From Galbula dea (Eukaryota; Chordata; Aves; Piciformes; Galbulidae): a stretch of DNA of 64,000 nucleotides. The stretch's first letter is position 1. Every line of letters starts with the position of its first letter. The notes beneath the pieces are model-generated. The model was not told the DNA's origin and did not search any database. It saw only the letters and a list, made by a program, of their open reading frames with translations. The position numbers were made by a program, and so were the translations under genes. The stretch is taken from contig VWZX01010416.1 in the NCBI GenBank assembly GCA_013399015.1, positions 4,924-68,923 on the forward strand. Direction: 5' to 3'. This document shows, piece by piece, positions 58,151-64,000 of this stretch.

Positions 58151-61072
58151 TAATACACCAGTCTGTAGTGAGCAGTACAGATTGCAATGCTCACTCACAG
58201 GAATGGTTCCCTCTCCCTCCCTCTTGGCATCCATGTGCAGCAACTTCATAAAGTGCAGGCATTTTTACTAGGGATCACATCTATTAGTCTCTCCTAGGCA
58301 ACCTAGGAGACAACAATTCCTGTGCTCTAGGATAAAAATGGGAAATAGGGGTGGATCAAAGTGGATTTTCATTTATTTTGCTCTCTCAGATAAGAGCCTG
58401 AACACAGAACACAGGCTCTTGGGTGAAATGGGCACATTAAGGCTGTGGAATGATTTCATCAGCACTCAAGAGGACTCACACCTAGGGCAACTGTTAGAGG
58501 AGATGAGCTGGTGAACCTGGCACAACACAGCAGCCTACACAACCTGTCCCCTGCCTTCATCTGTTACCTCCAGGCTCTAGCCTGCTCTGCTGCTGTTGTC
58601 CACCATCTCAAGTAGCTCAGCTTAGACAACACATCACATCCTACCCTGAGAAATCCTCTCTCTCTGGTGAGCACAAAGGAAAAAGTCTTGCTGAAAATCT
58701 TCACCTGGAAAAAGAGTACAACTGCAAGGAGAGGTTCACTCCAGCAGGAGTTACAGCTCATCCTTCTCTGAGTACCACAGCAGGGCCAGAATTCATCCCT
58801 CCCCAGCCACACATCTCATTGTCACTGCCCACTGCAGCCTCACAGCACCTCTTTGGCTCAACATCTCCTCCCCAGTGTGGAGGCCAGTGTCATGTCTGCA
58901 GAGGCAGAGTACAGTCATACTTAGAAAGAAGAAAACCCTCCTTCTCCTTGTCAAAACCATTGGTAATTCATTTCTTTCCACATTTATCCCACAGTTTGGG
59001 GCACCATAACTTGGTTTCCCTCCAAAGTGTCCCAAAGGGGAATCACCACCATGGCCTGATGCTCCAGCTTGGAGAAAGAAAGTTCTGCAGCCCACCAGCA
59101 CAGGCACCAGCAGGGGCAGAGCAGCCTCTCCAGGAGATCTTGGGGCAGAGGAGGGAGGAGGAAACAGGCTCCAAAGTCTCACCCCTGGCTGGAATTACCA
59201 TGGCTATGAACACAAAGCAGTGGGATTAGGGAAGCATGTTGTGTGGGATTCAGCTGAAGCTGCACTTATCCATGCTTTTTCCAGCCCCATGGGGGGTTTA
59301 ACTGCAGAGAACCTATAAAGTTATATTCCCCTGTCCCCCACATCAATTCTCTCTTTTGTCTGTAGCATTCTTTATCCTGGAGACCTCCAAACCCCCCAAA
59401 ATCAAAGAGCATGTCCAACTGCACATGGCTTTCAGAAAGGAGAGTGAGGAAAGAATGATCTAGGGGAGTCAGCTACTTAGAAAAATTCATTACCATCCTT
59501 ATGGATTTATTGAGCAGTGGCTAATGACCCTACAGAAGGTAGATGTGATCTGCTGGAAAGATGAGGCTGGCAGGTGCCATTAAGGCTGTGGGAGATGTTA
59601 ATGACATGCTAAGGAGGATTGTATGTTGCTCAAGACCCAAGAGATGCAAACACTCTCCCTGTTACTGACCTTGGAAAAGTCAATTGATTTGCCATCCTCT
59701 AATTCTCCATCTGCTTTTCTCTGTCTGGGTTGCAGCCTCTCCTGGGTAAAGTCTCTTTTCATCACTCTAATCAAGCACCAGCTTACACTGAGGTGCAATT
59801 TCATTTTTTTTTCCCCCACCTCTCCTCCAAGGAGAGGAAGAGTTGAGGTGAAATCCTCCACTCCTAATCCTTCATTAACTCATTTCAACTGTGGAGTGTT
59901 GTGAGAGCTACAAAAATAGCTTGAGATGTAATTTAATATCTGGAGCAGCACCTTTAAAACTCAATAAACTAAACATTTTTTTCCCCCCCTAAGTTACTCT
60001 GCTGTGAAGGATGAACTCCCCCTGCACAGTGTTTCTGCAAGGAGTCCAAACCCAGCTGGAGGGACCTAGGTATAGGGATGGGAAGGATCATCTCTGCTCT
60101 AGGACATGGATTGATGTCACTGCCTCAAAAAGAAACAGAAAAGTGGATGTGGTGTTAGGAAAATGAAGACTTGCTCAAACAGCATCATTCCTATTTCCAG
60201 CTGCATGGGGCAGCTCCTTCTCTCTGCAGCCCAAGCTGCCATGGTTGTTTTCCTCTTGCCTGGTTCCTCATGTTCACATGCACCTTGCTCCTTGTGGTGG
60301 GACACTGGGCCACCAAAACATACTCTAGAGAATTCACCCTTTTCTTTTGCCTTTTCCCTCTTCAAAGCACTCAAATCCTCCTTAAACAACCTTAATTGAC
60401 AGACTCCTGTCTTTAGGCTACCTTCAGCATTCCTGTAACAAACTACCCTATCAAATGGGCTGTAAAAACCCCAAACCACAAGCTTTTTGACCTCTGCTTA
60501 CCTTCCTTCAAAGCTTTCATGGAGCAGATGTGGCATTCAGCCATGGCTATGTTCTGGAGAACCCTTCAGCAACCCCATAACCCATCCCATCACACACTGC
60601 CATGTTACTGAGGAGCTGAGCTGTGCATCCTGCCAGTAGAAAGTGGCTTTAAACACCTGGAGAAGCTGAGATGGTAGCAAAGTATGGCTTGAGGTTTTGG
60701 CACTTCACCTAGTTAGTCACCCCCCAAAAAAATCAGTGTAGAACAGGTGTTTTTGCTGCCCTGCAAACCACCTGGGTGTGGGACTGGCAGCACTGAGATC
60801 TGTGTCTGTCTCAGCAGCACCTTTACCCCTAGGAGCCTCAGGCTTTGACACAAAGCACAGACCAAACCTAAAGCCAAGCCCTTCCCCAGCTACCACACTG
60901 AGCTGCAGGGTCACAGCAGGGAAGAGCATGCTCCATGAGGCTCAGCTTTGACCCCAGTGCCTACAGCACTCTTCTAGCAGCAAAGCAAAAGCTTTCCTCA
61001 TTCTTCTGTAGTGTCTTTCCTCCTGGACCTGCCCCATAGCAATTTGACTCTAGCAAGTACCCATTCCTTACA

Positions 61073-61122
61073 CCAGGAGATCTGTAAGGGTTCCTTTCAA
61101 CCCAAAGCATTCTGTGATCCCC
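61073..61122 (+). mobile_element. CR1 3' end, very short
   Basis: GAGATCTGTAAGGGTTCCTT and CATTCTGTGATCC resemble the last 45 bp of CR1. Confidence 0.6.
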
Positions 61123-61761
61123 TCAGAAGGAGATGTCCCTCTGCTCACCTTCCCAAGAAGCACTGACACCAACATCTCCACCCTGAGGATGCTCCAGACT
61201 TCCCCAGCTGCCCTCACTTTCAAGAAGAGCCACCAGTTTAACCCCAGCTCAGCACACCAGATGGGACTTGATTACAGTCAGCAAGCTCCTCCTCTGAGCT
61301 AGGAGCACCCCAGTGACCACCAGTGAGCAGCACAGGTGAAGTGGAAGACAAAATGCCACTGCACTGGGGGTCATTACTGCCACAGATGAAGAATATCTTC
61401 ATTTTCTTAAGTTTGGGCTTGGTATTTTCAGACATAAATCAAAGATCTTAAAACATGAAGCCATACAGCACCATGAAAGTGCTGCCTCCTGATGGCATCT
61501 GCTGCTCTCCACTCAATTCACCTGGGCCTGGTCACCTTTGAGCATTGCTTTTCCCTCCTGAGGAAGGCTTAGTGCAGTGAGGAACAAATGCAGAGACCCA
61601 AATCAGTCCCACCTCAGAAGAGGGCCATGAGGTTTGGGGTTTTTTTGTTGGGTTTGATTTCTCTAAAGACACCAGTTCAGACAGCAGCCAGCTCAGGTCA
61701 TCAGGAGGCTGTGTGACACCACCCTTTTGGCTTTGCTTCTTGGCCTAAGAAAGCCAGAATC

Positions 61762-61835
61762 AAATCACAAAACCATTCAGGTTGGAAAAGACCTCTAGGA
61801 TCACCAGGTCCAACCACCATGCCACTAAACCACCT
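61762..61835 (-). mobile_element. CR1 3' end
   Basis: AATCACAAAACCATTCAGGT, GGAAAAGACCTCTAGGATCA, CCAACCACCATGCCACTAAA. Confidence 0.9.
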
Positions 61836-62224
61836 ACACCTCCTCCTGTCTTCCCACCCAAACAGCAAGTGTCAAAATCAAGGCCATGAATAAACCTCTA
61901 TGTGCACAGCCAAAGGATTTACCTCCCAACTCATCCCTGAGGCCAGCTTGGGAAAAGCAGTGTCTTCTAAACAGTCATTGTCTCTAGGAACAGCCAGATC
62001 CTCAGCCTGGAACTGCCTTGAACTTAGGTTGAGCCCTACCTCCATCTAGCAGGAGCCTTTCCATCACCTGAGGTTCTCTCTGTAGGCATCAGCCTCCACT
62101 CTTGCAGGCTCTGAAGGCACTGAGGCCATCAGGGTTTCTTCCCTGACAGTTCCTTGTCATAGCAGGGTTATAGCTGACAAAATAAATCCCCTGAAGCCAA
62201 CCTTGCCATTCCTAGTCCTGCAGA

Positions 62225-62600
62225 ATAAGCCACCACCTCTCTGGGCAACCTGGGCCAGGATCTCATCACCCTCAGTGTGAAAAATGTCTTTCTGAGATCC
62301 AGTCTAAATCTCCTCTTTTAGTTTCCAACCATCAGCTCTTGTCCTGTCCCAACAGCTCCTGCTCAAAACTCTCTCCCCAGCTTTCTTTAAGCCCTTGAAG
62401 TATTGAAAGTTCTCCCTGAAGCCTTCTCTTCTCCAGACTGAACAACCCCAACTCTCTCAGCCTGGCCTCCCAGCAGACAGCTTCCAGCTCTGTGTCCTCC
62501 TCTGGCCCTGCTCCCCCAGCTGCATGTCTGTGCAGTGCTGAGGACTCCAGAGCTGGCCCCAGCACTGCAGGAGAGGTCTCACCCCATGCCATCAGAGACC
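62225..62600 (-). mobile_element. CR1 internal fragment, 3' end missing
   Basis: CCACCTCTCTGGGCAACCTG, TTTCCAACCATCAGCTCTTG, GAGGACTCCAGAGCTGGCCC. The usual CR1 3' terminus is absent on the left side, which is unusual for a LINE and suggests later deletion. Confidence 0.88.
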
Positions 62601-63527
62601 TCAGTGAGCTTGCACTTGCCTTGCTCACCTGCTAAATCCATTGGGGCACACCAGAGATCCTGCACAGCTGCTGGGCATCATTTTCTCTTCCAGGGACTTA
62701 GGATATGCCTAGTGGTTGACTCTCATCTTCTTTCCCACCCTCTCCCTGTCAGCACACAGCATGAAGTTTATTGCTGCCTCTGCATAGTTCTTCCTCCTCC
62801 CCTTTCAGCCTCCTTGAAGCACTGTCAAGGATGATCCACAACTTACTCACTGCAGCCCAAGGCTTTGCTTCAGAGTGTTGCAGGATTGGACTGGCTCCTC
62901 TGCATCCCCCAAGCTCTGGAGCTGCTTGCCAAAGGCTCTTGGAAGTGCTAAAAATGGCCATGCTTCAGGAAGAGAGTGGAGAAACACAGGGGAGAAAGTG
63001 ATCTAGAAGGGGCCATTAAGTAGGAGTCTGTCACTGCTTACTCAAGAAGTCCCCAGCCTGCAACCTGTTGGGAAAGGGAAGGCTGCACAGTCATTCATAG
63101 CATTCCTCAGGCCAAAATTGGGTATTTAGGGAAAAATCAGATATTTTGCTGCCTGCCTACTGTTCATTCATCCTTTCCCATTCATTAGGAGGTCAGTGGC
63201 TAAACACCAAGACCTCAAAAAGCCTCCTAAAGCCTGTCTGTGAGCCTGCAAAATATGTGTGTGTAATCCCTGCTGGAATGAGAGGCATGAGGGTAGAGAC
63301 ACACAGACCCTTCCATGAGCAACAGGAGAAGTTCTGCCTTCACTAAGCAGGCCCAAAGCTGGTGCCTTGGCCAAAGCTCAGCCCTCTGTTCAATCTCTCT
63401 TGCTTGCAACTTGCAAGGGGTTGCAAAGCTGAGTTACTCAGCTCCTGCACTTCCAATGCAGAGCTGCAGCAGCAGCTGCTTCTGGTAGCACTTCCAACAT
63501 CCAGATCTTTGCTCTTCTGAACCCACA

Positions 63528-63712
63528 GAGACACTGCAACAGGTTGCCCAGAGTAGCTGTGGATGTTCCAGCCCTGGAATTCTTCCAGGTCAAGTTGGAG
63601 AGGGCTCTGAGCAACCTGATCTAGTTGCAAATGTCACTCCTCAGTGCAGGAAGGTTGGAACTAGATGATCTTTAAGGTCCCTTCCAACCTGGACCATTCT
63701 AATGAGTCTATG
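63528..63712 (+). mobile_element. CR1 3' fragment
   Basis: AACAGGTTGCCCAGAGTAGC, GATGATCTTTAAGGTCCCTT, 3' ATTCTAATGAGTCTATG. Confidence 0.92.
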
Positions 63713-64000
63713 TCTGAGGAGGTACCTTCAGGGACTTCTGCTGTGCTGAGGGTCAGCCTCCAGCAGCAAACCATGTCATGAAAGTAGTCAGGTCATTGCT
63801 CTCAGGTAGCTTTGGCCAAGGACCCCTCAATGCCATGAGGCTTCCCATGAACCAGAAGGGAAATGACAGCTGGGACATGCTGATGGCTACTGCCCACTCC
63901 CTTCACCACCTCCAGTTTAGGATCTGTGGGATGATAGTTTCCTCTGGAAGGACAGGCCAGAGGTTGAGTATCCTTAATCCAACCTCCAAAGGGATGGCTT

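Larger units (their letters stand above)
55986..64000. other. DNA upstream of DNAJC6
   Basis: No exon recognised. It contains CR1 fragments at about 56318, 56522, 57582, 61073, 61762, 62225 and 63528, and the second copy of the unclassified dispersed repeat. Gaps between them (58.2-61.0 kb, 62.6-63.5 kb) show only short open frames without similarity to known proteins. By human synteny the next gene to the right would be AK4. Confidence 0.6.

Noticed and set aside
55986..64000. Search for AK4 exons or the miR-101 hairpin upstream of DNAJC6
   Set aside because: Neither an adenylate kinase P-loop exon nor the miR-101 mature sequence was seen; they probably lie beyond the window.
1..64000. Prokaryotic-type systems: operons, CRISPR arrays, phage or toxin modules
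   Set aside because: The window is clearly vertebrate: split genes with GT-AG introns, CpG promoters and CR1 LINEs. Tandem repeats seen are simple repeats or a minisatellite.

Overview
This is vertebrate nuclear DNA, almost certainly from a bird. The window carries about three dozen CR1 (chicken repeat 1) LINE fragments with the typical 3' end (TTCCAACC, then copies of ATTCTGTG), and no Alu, L1 or tRNA-SINE sequence was seen. Gene order and intron size also fit a bird; the same block lies on chicken chromosome 8 (from memory). The number of similar young-looking CR1 copies recalls CR1-rich lineages such as woodpeckers and allies, but that is a guess.

Two genes, both on the minus strand, can be read exon by exon. 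LEPROT (12543-15225, four coding exons, 131 aa) encodes the endosomal membrane protein of the leptin-receptor-overlapping-transcript/Vps55 family. DNAJC6, auxilin (19524-54977, nineteen coding exons, about 973 aa), encodes the neuronal J-domain cofactor that recruits Hsc70 to uncoat clathrin-coated vesicles. All internal junctions are GT-AG and keep phase. The order DNAJC6 then LEPROT, in one transcriptional direction, matches human 1p31, so LEPR should lie beyond the left edge; no LEPR exon was recognised here.

Layout from left to right: 1-9465 is intergenic with CR1 fragments; 9465-12542 is the probable LEPROT 3'UTR; 12543-15225 is LEPROT coding sequence with a CpG-rich promoter at 14.9-15.33 kb; 15.33-17.37 kb is a short intergenic gap with one CR1; 17.38-19.52 kb is the probable DNAJC6 3'UTR; 19.5-41.6 kb holds DNAJC6 exons 19 to 2; 41.6-54.8 kb is the large intron 1; 54.8-55.3 kb is exon 1 and a CpG-rich promoter; 55.36-64 kb is upstream DNA full of CR1.

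No unknown multi-gene system was found. The most interesting points are: CR1 copies touching DNAJC6 splice sites (one 6 nt from the exon 10 donor, one lying where the exon 9 branch point should be, one about 20 nt from the exon 6 donor); an exon 13 donor that adds a short segment with an extra DPF (AP-2 binding) motif compared with the mammalian auxilin I remember; a non-CR1 dispersed repeat present twice; and an ETS plus CLEAR/E-box pair at the LEPROT start. One ambiguous base (N) lies in DNAJC6 exon 1.
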